Shown here in pieces: positions 23,435 to 33,333 of a stretch of DNA of 64,000 bases (position 1 is the first letter of the stretch; every line of letters starts with the position of its first letter). Both the position numbers and the translations under genes were made by a program. Origin of the DNA: Sipunculus nudus (taxonomy: Eukaryota; Annelida; Sipuncula; Golfingiida; Sipunculidae); NCBI GenBank assembly GCA_026874595.1, contig CM049311.1:68332453-68396452 (forward strand), given 5' to 3'. The notes under the pieces were generated by a model that saw nothing but the letters and a program-made list of their open reading frames with translations, was not told the DNA's origin and did no database searches.

Positions 23435-26400
23435 CTCTCCAGTTTTGCCATTTTGCCATAATTAATATATATTAGTATGCCATAAAATCAACCTTTCTTA
23501 GCTAAACTGGCATATATAAATACAAAATTGTAATCATATGCGAACATACTTGAATGCCCGGGTAACCATCAAATTCTTCCATTCCAAAGTAGTCCCGGGT
23601 ACTGAGTACCGCCTCCAGTAGTTGAACATCCGCCACCGTCAATGAGTTCCCGACAAGGAACCCTGTCCCATTCTCCGTCAAAATCTGAAGTTTAAAGTTT
23701 CACTCAGGAAATTAATTAATAGAGCTAGGAAGAAAACTTCTCGCCGATCTCTCAATCGCTTGGATCTGTCCATAAACTTAAAGTGCTTTTACTTATGATG
23801 TAATATACAATATATTTTGTGGTTTTGTGTTTCAAAATTATCTGATAATGTGAGCATCAATTATCCATCATTTCTTTGATACAGTGTTCATTAGATTTAC
23901 TTATTGCATTTTTTAAAAATGATTTTAACGGTAATACCCATATTGTTCAATCTTGGGAAGGATATACGCAATCGCTTAATCTTTAGGATCTCTTAACACC
24001 GTCAGTCATTGTGAGGAACAAAACACTTGATAGTCAACTCAACGAACTTCGGTTACAAGCCGGTTAGACGCATTTAGTTCAGACGTGGGCCGTTATTGCG
24101 TACCCGATGAGACGTATCTGGACAGAGGTAGGCCTATTACTAATATGAGGGCACATGTACCACATTTTGGTATAAATTCATGATGCGAGTCACATTTGTT
24201 CAAACAGAGGCAAAGCAGCAACAATGAAGTATAGTTTTGTTCTTGTATTTTATTCGCAGGTGGGAAGCCATTAAATAGTTCGGGTCCATCGTCAGACGGA
24301 CCGGATCCGGAAGTGGGCTCCAACAAGAATATTTGAAATGTTATATTAAAGCCAATTTTGAGCGGATAACGGTATATTTTGGAAAAATAGGGACTCAAAA
24401 TAAGGAAAACTAGTTTTAATACAGATAATTTATGCCAAAACGACGGCGTGCATGGGGGAGGGTTCCGTCAGTGCATATGATATCGACCCCCTCTTATGAG
24501 TGATGACAAGTGTCAGTGATCTTGCCACTGTTGTGAAACAGGAGAAACCGCTGCTGTGTTATAAAATTTAGTAACCTTAAGTCCCTGTTGCTTAACACCA
24601 TAGGTTTAATCAAGATAAACATAGCACACAGCCAACATGGCTTCCACGTGAACGATACCGCACTACCTTCTATGCATATTATTACGCGTGGTTCATAATA
24701 CGATTACTCCGCATAAAGTCCACCTAATAATTATCAACACAAACGCTTATAACTCTTGTCGCTCCCGTAATATACATTTGCACCAGAGTGGAGCCTAAGG
24801 GTATAGCTCAGAGCAATGTGTGAGAGCTGGTGAGATAGGACTCTGTATTAATGTGTATTGCTCTGATTCACGGCCTCACAGATATTGTCAACAAGATAAT
24901 TTTCATTATCAGTTAGTATTTTATTTTTTTATTTTATTTTCAATCATGTTTTACCAGGATAGGCTATTCAGCTGATATGCTGGTTTTCAATAAGACCAAT
25001 CTTTTGTTCCCTATCTATTCCTAATCTGTTAGCAAGAGGCATTTTCTTTATCATTAGATAAAAGTTTTTTAGTTGTTCACAGAGAACAGCAAAATGTTCG
25101 GCATGCATCAAATTTCCTTGTACTTCCCAGGTACTATACTGATGTACATTCAGTCGACATACGCATATTCTATAACCTTGGTTAAGGAATGTACACTGTC
25201 TACAGATAATACATAGAATATTCCATGGCTTGACCCCGGAATGTAGACATTCTGTGAGATGAGCCACAAAATGTACACATTCTATAGATATCTAAATTCT
25301 AAACGACATATGCATGATATAAGAACACTGTAATACATGCAAAGGTAGACTTAATAATATCTATTCCAGGCACATAGGAAATACTCACTTTATCAAATAT
25401 TGGGATATATCTTGGCAAAACTTTAGCTTTGATCATTGGGAAAACCTCTTCGTCGGGCAAAAACTTAACCCTGAGGAAATCCTGCTGGAAATCAGCTGCA
25501 CCCTGTGTCAACACATCAACCCTGAAATAATGATCATACTCTATGTCAACACATCAACCCTGAAAAAAAATATCATACTGCCTGTCAATACATCCACCCT
25601 GAAATAATGATCGTACTCTATGTCCATACATCCAACCTGAAATAATGATCCTACTCTATTTAACACATCCGAGCTGAAAAAATGATCATACGCTATATAA
25701 ACACATCCAATCTGAAATAATGATCATACTCTATGTCCATACATCCAACCTGAAATAATGATCCTACTCTATTTAACACATCCGAGCTAAAATAATGATC
25801 ATACGCTATATCAACACATCCAATCTGAAATAATGATCATACTCTATGTCAACACATCAACCCTGAAAAAAAATATCATACTGCCTGTCAATACATCAAC
25901 CCTGAAATAATGATCACACTCTATGTCCATACATCCAACCTGAAATAATGATCCTACTCTATTTAACACATCCGAGCTGAAATAATGATCATACGCTATA
26001 TCAACACATCCAATCTGAAATAATGATCATACTCTATGTCAACACATCCACCCTGTAATAATGATCATAATCCATGTATATGTCCACACATCCACCCTGA
26101 AATAATGATCAAACTCTATGTCAACACACTACCCTGTAATAATGATCATATACTCTATGTCAACACATCCACCCTGTAATAAAAATCATACTCTATGTCA
26201 ACACATCCACCCTGTAATAATGATCATACTGCCTCTCAACACATCCACCCTGTAATAATGATCATACTCTATGTCAACACACTACCCTGAAATAATTATC
26301 ATACTCTATGTCAACACATCCACCCTGTAATAATGATCATACTGCCTCTCAACACATCAACCCTAAATAAATGATCATACTGTCTGTCATCACATCCACC

Positions 26401-29400
26401 CTAAAATAATGATCATACTCTATGTCCACACATCCACCCTGAAATAATAATCATAATATATGTCAACATCTCAACACTGAAAAAATATCATACTGCCTGT
26501 CAATACATCAACCCAGAAATGCATACCTTGAATAATAGCCTTTCTTTTTATTTACATTGGCTTGGCTGGAGGTTGGAACTAGATACAGGGCGAAATATGT
26601 ACCAAATCAACAAACTTAAAAAATGAATGAATAGCTACGTTGGGGTTGTCATCTCGCATCTGTCCGACCTCAAATCGGAGACGTCACGGCAACCCTATAT
26701 AGATGGGCAAGCTCTCTAGGATTGTAAAACCACTGGTTTACTCTTGTGAAATTGCTAAGATAGATTTGCCACTCTACTAGCTGGGCCACAAATGTTATAG
26801 TCTATCTCAGAATCAATTTACAATTATAAACTAAACATTTGCTGAAAATTAGAGGTTCTTTAAAGTTCAAATAGTATATAAGTTGCAGTCACTTATGCCG
26901 AACAAATATGAACAGTTATTTTCATGATTATATTAATGTCAAATATATACTTGTATCTAAACTATAAACCCAACAGAAGATTTCTAGCTGCTGGGTGTAT
27001 ATGTGCTGAAACTGTTCCAGGCTGTCTAATTGCTTACCTATTTATGCAACTGCGACACTGCCATTTAGTAATGACTTCGCTCTCTAAAATTATTTCACTG
27101 TAAATGGTTGCCTCAAGGGTTGCTGGCATGCAGTGTTTTAAACCCGGACCCCACGGATCCCGGACCCCAACAAAACCGTTTCCAAATTTCAGTTATTTAT
27201 ACCGATAAAAATACGCCTGTTGCTGATATAGGAACAGACCAAAGTCCCTAAATGTTGTAGCTTTGTAAATGACCGATTCAATGAAAGATTTAAGTATACA
27301 AAATATATTTTGCTGAAGACGGACCTCAACTGCTTGATTTTGATGACTGTCCCATTTTGAAGGACCCCAGTGACCACCGCTCGCAATTTTTTTAAAGACT
27401 TAATGAAAAAAACAATTAGCACTCATGTCACACATTAAATATGATTATTTTCTATTTCAATTGAAAATATAATAGTGCGGCCACACTATACCGGTCATTG
27501 CGAACCCGAGACTGATATATCAGAGCTCTTAATTCAATATCGCACAGGTTTCGTGTTCCATTCATAAACATTCATGCGATTTAAAGTTGGCAATACTATA
27601 ATTACCGAAAGGAATTGTTGATTACTTGCACTTACAGCAGCTCCGGGTACAAACATGATGATTTTGAAAATTGTTCTAATTATACTTTTAAAAAAGATAC
27701 ACAACTGGAATAAATAGCAAATAATAAAAATATGAATAAAAAGTGATACAGGTAAAAAAACACAGTAACTATATCTCATGTGTGTTATGCCTAAACGTGA
27801 TGTGAAAATATGTGCTAAAGAAATGGTAAAACAACGAGTAAAAGGGGTCCGTGGGATTTTGTGAGGTCCATGCGCCAGGGTTCCTAGGTGTTAAATATCA
27901 AATTTTGTTGCAAAACAGACTGTTTTTGTATGTTTTTAATCAATCATAATATAAAATACGTCTTTTGATTCTTTCTGCTATAATATCTGAACAAATTACC
28001 ATGATCGAGAGTGTTTAAAATTATAGATTATTCTTTAGGTCCGGGGTCTGGGTTTTACAAACTACCATGTGTGTTAATTACACTCAGTCAAGTTTAAATC
28101 AAGTGTAGCAGATACACTAATCCTCTCATACTGACACTAACTTTTAAAATATAAATTAATGAAAATAATGAATAGAAATATGTATAATCATGCATTCCCT
28201 TCATATTTTGCGTTGTTACTGAAAACTACCACGGACAAAGGTTAAGCATTTAACCGACCATACCCATGGTGACATGAACGGTCTTATCACAAACGGGGGG
28301 GGGGGGGGGGACTGCGCCCGCCACTCCTTGCTTGAATCCGCGCCTGTAAAGCACATCCAATTGAACATGATCATAGTACAAACAGCTCCTTTTTTAAACA
28401 TGCAATACCAATAATAATAATAATGAAAATAATAATAATAATAATAAAAATAATAATAATTATAATACATCATTGTCATTTACCTCGTCATTTCGGTCTC
28501 ATTTGATCCTTGCATGCCAGCCTTTCTCGCCAAATGCCGCAAGATGGCGCCACACTGTACCAGTTTCAGGCCATCGATGTAAAGTAGGGGCACCTGTTTA
28601 AAAAGTAGCTCGTCACCTGTAAAGGTAAAGATGAGGCCATTGATTATATCTGTACCAATACATCCCAAGCATGAGAACTGAGGGTTCACTGCAAATTTAC
28701 GGATTTCCAAGGTTTTTAAATACCAAGCCGAACTATTTTAGCGAGATTTATTTTCTATCGATCATGATAAATCATATGAGAGAGAGAATTTCAATAGGGT
28801 ACCAAGCTTTGATAAACATTTTCTTTTATTCATGAGATTGTTTACACATAAAAATTGTATTCATTTGAGCAGTGACGCTCAGATTATCGGAGCTAATCGG
28901 TTATTAACCCATCCTAGCTGTCAGTCGAGGTAAAAATGATACAACAAGTCTAGTTAATAATAAAGTAATTCAACATGGACCATTTACGAGATCATAAGCG
29001 ATCATTAATACCATTTGCTTCAACCTTGTGTGACTGTTACTCAACTGCAAATGTTAATTCAAATACAATCAATACTTTTCAAATGCAAATGCAAATGCAA
29101 TGAAAGATATCAAATTCAAATGAAAATGAAAATGCATTTGGCAATGAATTTACAAATACATTTGCATTTGAACTATATTTGGCCTCAATATATACAAATC
29201 GATTCGGCTTTCCTTAAATTTTATTGATATATTCACAATATACAAACCAATACCATGTATTAATAGTGTGTTGTATCGTGAAAAATATGAATTTTTTTAT
29301 GCCCACAGGGATTCACATAACAGCATCAGTAACTATTTACATCAGGTGGCCATTACATCTGATGTACGTCGTCATCTCCAGTTGGCTATCTTTTTCTCAA

Positions 29401-32400
29401 GTTAAAAAAGTTTTAATGCAATAATACCAGCAGCAGCTTAAAGTGTGTAACAGACTGTTGAAGGTTATGCATGACCACATTACACCAACAGGAATGTCCA
29501 GCCTCACATCAACGCAATGTATGAGTATAACAATTTACATCAGATGCCCATATACATTCGGTGTCCATGAGCATCTCAAAGTGGCTATCTGTCATATTAG
29601 CACGTAAAGCCTTTTTTTCATTGGTACACGGAAAGCGTTTCATGAATTGTATTTGCATTTGAAATAAAATTGTTCATACTCTGCATATAAATGCAAATGA
29701 AAAGCTACTGGCAGCTCTGCATTAAAATGCAAATGTAAATGCCACATTTTCAAATGCACCCAACCCTGATATACATGAATTATTTTACCAAAATATCTTA
29801 GCTATAAGTACTCTGTCAAATAGCCAGTAAAAAGTGTATTTCATTATTGCTAGGAACAGACACTCTGGTCAGGTATATGGTGAATATACAGAGAACGAAG
29901 GTAGAGATACGTGTGTGTAAAAATACCATGAGATATGTCAAAGACACCATATTCCTTTATATAATTCCTTTATATAGAACCGATGCGGTTTAAAACTGTC
30001 CAAACATAGGAAATTTAACCTCTGTTCCCCTTATGTATTCTGTTTCGTGTTGGATTGGCTGCCCCAGTACAAATATAGAGGTTAATGTTAATTGTGTTTT
30101 TAATATGTCTTTTTCGCCAGGTTTACATATATAACGCTGCGTCCGCGATGCGTGTCCGTTACGTCACGATGAAATCGCATACGTAGGGCCGACGCAGCGT
30201 AATGTGTACACCTTGTTACGCTGCGTTTTAATGGCTCGTAATATAACGTGGACGCAAAATTTAGAACCGGGTGTAAAATTTCTAAACGATACGTAAACAG
30301 ATGGCAGAAAAGAGAGCATCGTGCTTTGACTACAGAAGTGATTAGAGACGTTCACCTGGCTTTATGTTGTGAGCTGTTTGACATACTGTATATCCAAGCT
30401 GTTTGGTAATTATATACTGTGGTTGGCTTCATATTCGCGTGGTTAAAATTTCGCGATTTCGAATGTTTTAGTGTTTCGCAATGGGTTCGATTTTCGCGGT
30501 ATCACCATATACTTTACACAGAGTATATCCTTTATTGTATGGAGTATTAAGCATGCTTGTACCAATCTTTACAATTTGAGAAGGACCCTTTGAACATCAA
30601 ACAAATGGATCGTCTTGTTCGTTATATAAAGGCAGAAAATGGTAAAGATCTGTTTGTTTGACGTTTGCCTTGCCAGCTTCAGGTATTGATAATGCTTAAG
30701 AGATGCCCGTGAGGTTATAGCACAAACGAATATTCACCAGTGTGCTTGGATTATCTTATTCACGAAGATTTTATTTTCGCGATGATTTCCCGATCGCGAA
30801 TTTCAAACTACTAAAAGACAACCATAGTATAGAGCTAGCTCCCAAAGTCAGAAACATGGTACTCATGCCCCTATATGAAGATAAGGGCATTTTCCACATA
30901 GTGGGACAAATGCTGGATATTTGCACACACAAAAAATGCGACGTGTCCTTTACTTGTTCTACCGGAACTGTAATAGCATGAAACAAACAGTATCTTTTAA
31001 TAATAGTAACTCCATTACTTAAAAGAGGATGATAAAAGATTGTTGCTAAAAAGAGTAATTAACGTGATTTTCCGTAAATCATAAAAAATCAATCCTTATA
31101 AAAGGAGTGATTTTACAGGCCTGGATAATTCGAATCATCATACCGTCTAAAAGTTTCACAAACTCTTCTCTTTCTGTGAGTTCTGTTTCTTCAAACTGCA
31201 AAGATAAAAAATAACATAATAAAAAAAAGTTTACGATCGTCACATCCCCAAAGGAATGGACTTTCAAGGTTCTTTTAAACGGTGGATTAAACCTGCTGAA
31301 GCTCACACATACGCTCAAAATGATGAAAAAGACGTGTGTAACATAAACAATAAAAGTATATTAAATTAAAGTCGATATAAATGCACAAATGCACAGAGTC
31401 TTGATTAATCTTAAATGCACACTACACAGAAAGTTCGATTGGCAACAAGACCGCTGGTCACATGATCGTCGCACACGTTACTTATAGATGTACTCCTCGA
31501 GTCCTGGTGGTTTTATACACAGGTACGCAAGGGCTTCTCGCCGCCCGACAACTCACTGGCTCGAAGCAGTCTGTAACTCCGAATCACTAAAAGATGGGCT
31601 CACAGCCCTCGATGTTTCGTCACTCAGGCAGTGTCTCACACTGTAGAATCACCCTGGGTATACACCAATACTCTGTACCCGAATATGCCATCACATATTC
31701 GGTACCATTCACACAGAACAGCGAATCAAATTGTCCTTTAGTCCATTGGCAGGGCTCAACCACGGCAGATTCACATCGGCTCTTTACAAGTCCTCCTTTA
31801 AACACAACATTACAAGTCCTTTGGTGAGATTACGTTGGCCGGCCGCAGACTCTGACATACAATGCACCGGGAAATCGTCCCTCAGTTGATCAGTTTACAG
31901 ACGACCACGGACCCCCTCTGGACCGACAAATGTTAGACTACACCATCTAGCCCGCTAACCTAGGATGTTTTGTCTTTACTCTCGCGTCTATAGCATATAT
32001 ACTGATGCTTACGTCACACATCCTGACCGCTCTTGGCCTATCGCCTTACATTAGTATGTGACATGAATACTAAAATGGACACACCACAAGAGGAAAAAAT
32101 CAAGTACGCAAGTGCGTTGCCTTTGAAATCTACAGTAAACATTATTACAGCAGGAGACTGTCTGAACAAAAGCTCATGAATCTGACAAGAAACAATTCCA
32201 ACAGATTTACTAACATCAAATAAAACACCTGGGTTGGATAACCTACATTCCCACGCTAACATCGATACTTGATACAGTATATTAAAATATAACAATCTAA
32301 AGAAACATTCATCTGGCTATTCTATCCTTACTTAAATATGCAATATCATAATAATGAATAAACACATCACAGTTCTCTGATGACAACGATAATCGGGCTG

Positions 32401-32773
32401 TCATCGCCGTTCCTATTGCTCCAACGATGTTTTTTTCCAGTTTTGCAAGAAGCCTTTCACTTTAGTTCATAACATGAGTTACTATATTTATCGAAATGGT
32501 ATTTACTTAGTTATTTATTACAATATGAACAATGACAAGCCTCCTCCACCTACAATGGTCTAGTGAGCGATCAAAGGACCATATAACCTAATGTGTACTG
32601 GGACTGCGCGTTTCTAGACTTATATGTTACCTGTAAGACCAGAAGTGTCTCCAAAATGTTTGACGCATTAATGCCTACGGTACCTGTAAGCCGGCGGCAC
32701 ACAGCATTATTCGTATAGTCTCCCCTTTCCCTCTCCCGGGGAAATATACAAACCTGACATTTTGGTCTGACAT
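17044..32773 (-). CDS. Alpha-like glutathione S-transferase, 219 aa, six exons
   Basis: Minus-strand exons 32773-32684, 31195-31144, 28616-28484, 25521-25389, 23684-23550 and 17160-17044 total 660 nt, giving 219 codons plus TGA, close to the usual ~220 aa. All introns are GT...AG. It is a cytosolic enzyme that conjugates glutathione to electrophiles. The thioredoxin-like half has the catalytic Tyr10 ([14 protein letters not shown]), the cis-Pro motif Q55-V56-P57, I61-D62-G63 and Q68-C69-G-A-I-L. The helical half carries [11 protein letters not shown], then [16 protein letters not shown] with the N-capping T152-x-x-D155, and ends KRVLNW. Cys69 replaces the Ser/Thr that usually contacts the glutathione gamma-glutamyl group. 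Class alpha is the best fit by motif; sigma or another invertebrate class cannot be excluded without a tree. Confidence 0.93.
17261..18230. repeat. Repeat R2 (GACCTTGACCTTTGACC-bearing), left half
   Basis: Repeated phrases GGGTCAAGGT, TGTGACCTTGACCTTTGACC, GACCCCAAAATC, a TTGGCAGG-like block and a GTCAAGTTTGAAA block recur every few hundred bases. The array is interrupted by the Rex1-like LINE and resumes at 19663. Lies in GST intron 5. Confidence 0.65.
18231..19662 (+). mobile_element. Decayed LINE, Rex1/Babar-like
   Basis: Reverse transcriptase blocks in order: [11 protein letters not shown]...[10 protein letters not shown] (18290-18380), a frame-shifted D-F-S-S-A-L-N-T-I and TNRPQVVKI...NTGAPQG (18540-18720), [10 protein letters not shown] (about 18805), the W-C[19 protein letters not shown] signature (18890-18955) and [13 protein letters not shown] (about 19085). 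The 3' end is a TATCTTATCTTATC-type tail at 19641-19662. At least three frame breaks; inactive. It split the R2 repeat array. Confidence 0.8.
19663..20780. repeat. Repeat R2 (GACCTTGACCTTTGACC-bearing), right half
   Basis: Continuation of the array, with clear copies of the GACCTTGACCTTTGACC phrase at about 20148, 20289, 20435 and 20580. Unit pairs are spaced roughly 145 and 290 bp. Confidence 0.7.
20790..21415 (-). repeat. Dispersed repeat family R1, minus copy
   Basis: Reverse complement of the family at 12400-12900. The family start (GCTGACTGAAAGTCA region) is at about 21380-21405. The GTCCGTC block, the CGGTTACGATTTGTGCC block and the GGTGGCGACAC block follow leftward. Confidence 0.65.
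21420..22240 (-). repeat. Dispersed repeat family R1, second minus copy, interrupted
   Basis: Starts at about 22235 with the same near-palindrome and runs left. It is broken by the LINE fragment at 21475-21965 and holds a G run at about 22011-22025. Confidence 0.6.
21475..21965 (+). mobile_element. 5'-truncated LINE 3' end
   Basis: Reads [20 protein letters not shown] then LKLFLFKS and a stop, the typical C-terminal end of CR1/Jockey-type ORF2. A ~370-bp 3' region follows, with AGGACCCCGCTGAAAAACAG near 21872 and an AATAAATT end. Confidence 0.7.
22241..23549 (-). other. GST intron 5, 3'-unit side, no gene seen
   Basis: Contains a G run at about 23325-23338 followed by a long (AT)n at 23349-23432. 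The rest is unremarkable. Confidence 0.5.
23349..23432. repeat. (AT)n microsatellite
   Basis: About 42 AT units with one TTT break; the longest AT run in the window. Confidence 0.95.
23550..23684 (-). CDS. GST exon 5
   Basis: 45 codons in phase 0, acceptor AAACTTCAG, donor ATTCAA|GTATGT. Encodes [20 protein letters not shown], the helix-capping T-x-x-D region of GSTs. Confidence 0.93.
23685..24912 (-). other. GST intron 4, no gene seen
   Basis: No repeat or coding region recognised in this 1.2-kb part of the intron. Confidence 0.45.
24913..25000 (-). mobile_element. Short LINE 3'-end fragment
   Basis: On the minus strand reads CAGCTGAATAGCCTATCCTG followed by GTAAAACATG and an A-rich tail. 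The same 3' tail phrase ends the LINE at 40862-40926 and the minus LINE near 48945-48985. Confidence 0.5.
25389..25521 (-). CDS. GST exon 4
   Basis: Acceptor ATTATTTCAG, donor GATAAA|GTGAGT; entered in phase 2, left in phase 0. Encodes [20 protein letters not shown] and on to [11 protein letters not shown]. Its first ~20 bases and its acceptor are copied in the adjoining minisatellite. Confidence 0.92.
25522..26515 (-). repeat. 38-bp minisatellite of acceptor-like units in GST intron 3
   Basis: About 26 units of the type CAACACATCCACCCTGAAAT followed by AATGATCATACTCTATGT. On the gene strand each unit reads pyrimidine-rich TTATTTCAG|GGT then GATGTGTTGACA, the same as the true intron 3/exon 4 junction at 25522/25521 plus the first bases of exon 4. 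Variants keep the AG (TTACAG, TTTTAG, TTTTTTTTCAG). Units vary at 10-20% and some are shortened. In frame, most units run into TAG within one or two repeats, where the real exon has CAG. Confidence 0.88.
26521..27134 (-). other. GST intron 3, no feature recognised
   Basis: Non-repetitive AT-rich intron sequence. Confidence 0.4.
27135..28062. mobile_element. Possible ~0.93-kb DNA element with imperfect inverted ends
   Basis: The left end reads GTTTTAAACCCGGACCCC. The right end, on the other strand, reads GTAAAACCCAGACCCCGG. GGACCCC/GGGTCC phrases recur inside. No transposase frame is seen and no target duplication is proven. Confidence 0.35.
28406..28466. repeat. (TAA)n microsatellite
   Basis: Interrupted ATA/TAA repeat about 20 bp from the exon 3 donor of the GST gene. 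Confidence 0.85.
28484..28616 (-). CDS. GST exon 3 (glutathione-site segment)
   Basis: Acceptor TTTACAG|GT, donor ACGAG|GTAAAT. Encodes [20 protein letters not shown] then [13 protein letters not shown], the cis-proline and glutathione-binding segment. Confidence 0.93.
29030..29770. repeat. TGCAAAT-rich repeat block in GST intron 2
   Basis: ATGCAAAT or its complement ATTTGCAT occurs at least six times between about 29083 and 29735. The block also holds two loosely related copies of a CAGTTGGCTATCT/AAGTGGCTATCT segment (29380 and 29580). Possibly a decayed non-autonomous element. Confidence 0.5.
30133..30240. repeat. CpG-rich inverted repeat with ACGCTGCGTC ends
   Basis: ACGCTGCGTC near 30133 faces GACGCAGCGT near 30192, and a second TTACGCTGCG follows at about 30217. 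Far richer in CG than its surroundings; likely a MITE remnant. Confidence 0.4.
30405..30985. mobile_element. Non-autonomous element, TTCGCG family, copy 1
   Basis: Starts with TTGGCTTCATATTCGCGTGG then TTAAAATTTCGCG. The right part has TTTATTTTCGCGATGATT and a CGCGAATTTC phrase. The copy at 59765-60150 shares the first ~60 bases and a TTCATTTTCGCAATAATTAT phrase. No coding capacity. The final part (30890-30985) is also related to 6285-6360. Confidence 0.5.
31144..31195 (-). CDS. GST exon 2
   Basis: 52 nt, acceptor TTATCTTTGCAG, donor GACG|GTATGA. Encodes [17 protein letters not shown] and the first base of a Gly codon. Confidence 0.92.
31196..32683 (-). other. GST intron 1
   Basis: A comparatively GC-rich block at about 31480-32030 has no recognised content. 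It ends at 31931-32061 in a TG...CA segment with a TGACGT and a TATATA on the minus strand, possibly a small LTR. Confidence 0.4.
32684..32773 (-). CDS. GST exon 1 (start, catalytic Tyr)
   Basis: The ATG at 32773-32771 opens 30 codons [20 protein letters not shown] and on to AAGLQ. Donor CAG|GTACCG, phase 0. The start is chosen because the first in-frame Met gives the normal GST N terminus with Tyr10. Confidence 0.93.
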
Positions 32774-33277
32774 GTTGTCAAGTGTGTTCGGGCTACTGAG
32801 TATGCACACTAGTATGTATACCTGTTGACCAGCATAATACGTTGGGAATATCGACCAAATTTGATACCTGATCTACGCCTATAAGGTATTCTCTGGGGGC
32901 ACTCGCTTGTGTTTTGATTATATGATAACGTGTAAATATTTATGGTACTCCATTTTACCGAACCACTAGACACACTGAACTCTGATATAAACCAGCGTTG
33001 TAAGTTCAGTTCACTGTTGTGATAATGATAACATATAGGATGTCAAACTTTTTATAGAGCTGCTGTAACAGTGACACATGGGCAAAAACATGCACTATTG
33101 CAAGCATTAGAGTAACAAAACGGCAGCGCCCTTTCATTGAACATGGCCCCTTTCGGACAAGCAGATTCATTTTAGCATCTACAGAACAATAAGTATCACG
33201 TGCGTAAGCGAAATTATCTCGTGCGCATGCAGTTTGTTAGCTGAATTTCCTCATTTTGGAATCAATTTTTGTTGCAT

Positions 33278-33325
<48 letters not shown>

Positions 33326-33333
33326 TTATATAT
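32774..33333 (-). promoter_or_regulatory. 5' flank of the GST first exon
   Basis: The ~180 bp just upstream of the ATG are related to the flank of the second first exon (43856-44065), sharing phrases such as ACACGTCGATGT/ACACGTTATC and GAGTACCA on the minus strand. This marks the limit of a shared 5' region. No confident TATA or core promoter assigned. An (AT)n lies at about 33277-33332. Confidence 0.4.

Noticed and set aside
25522-26515. CRISPR-like array
   Set aside because: Units are head to tail without unique spacers and drift gradually; this is a minisatellite in a eukaryotic intron.
31931-32061. Short LTR (TG...CA with TGACGT and TATATA on the minus strand)
   Set aside because: Suggestive, but no second copy, target duplication or recognisable primer-binding site; mentioned only under intron 1.
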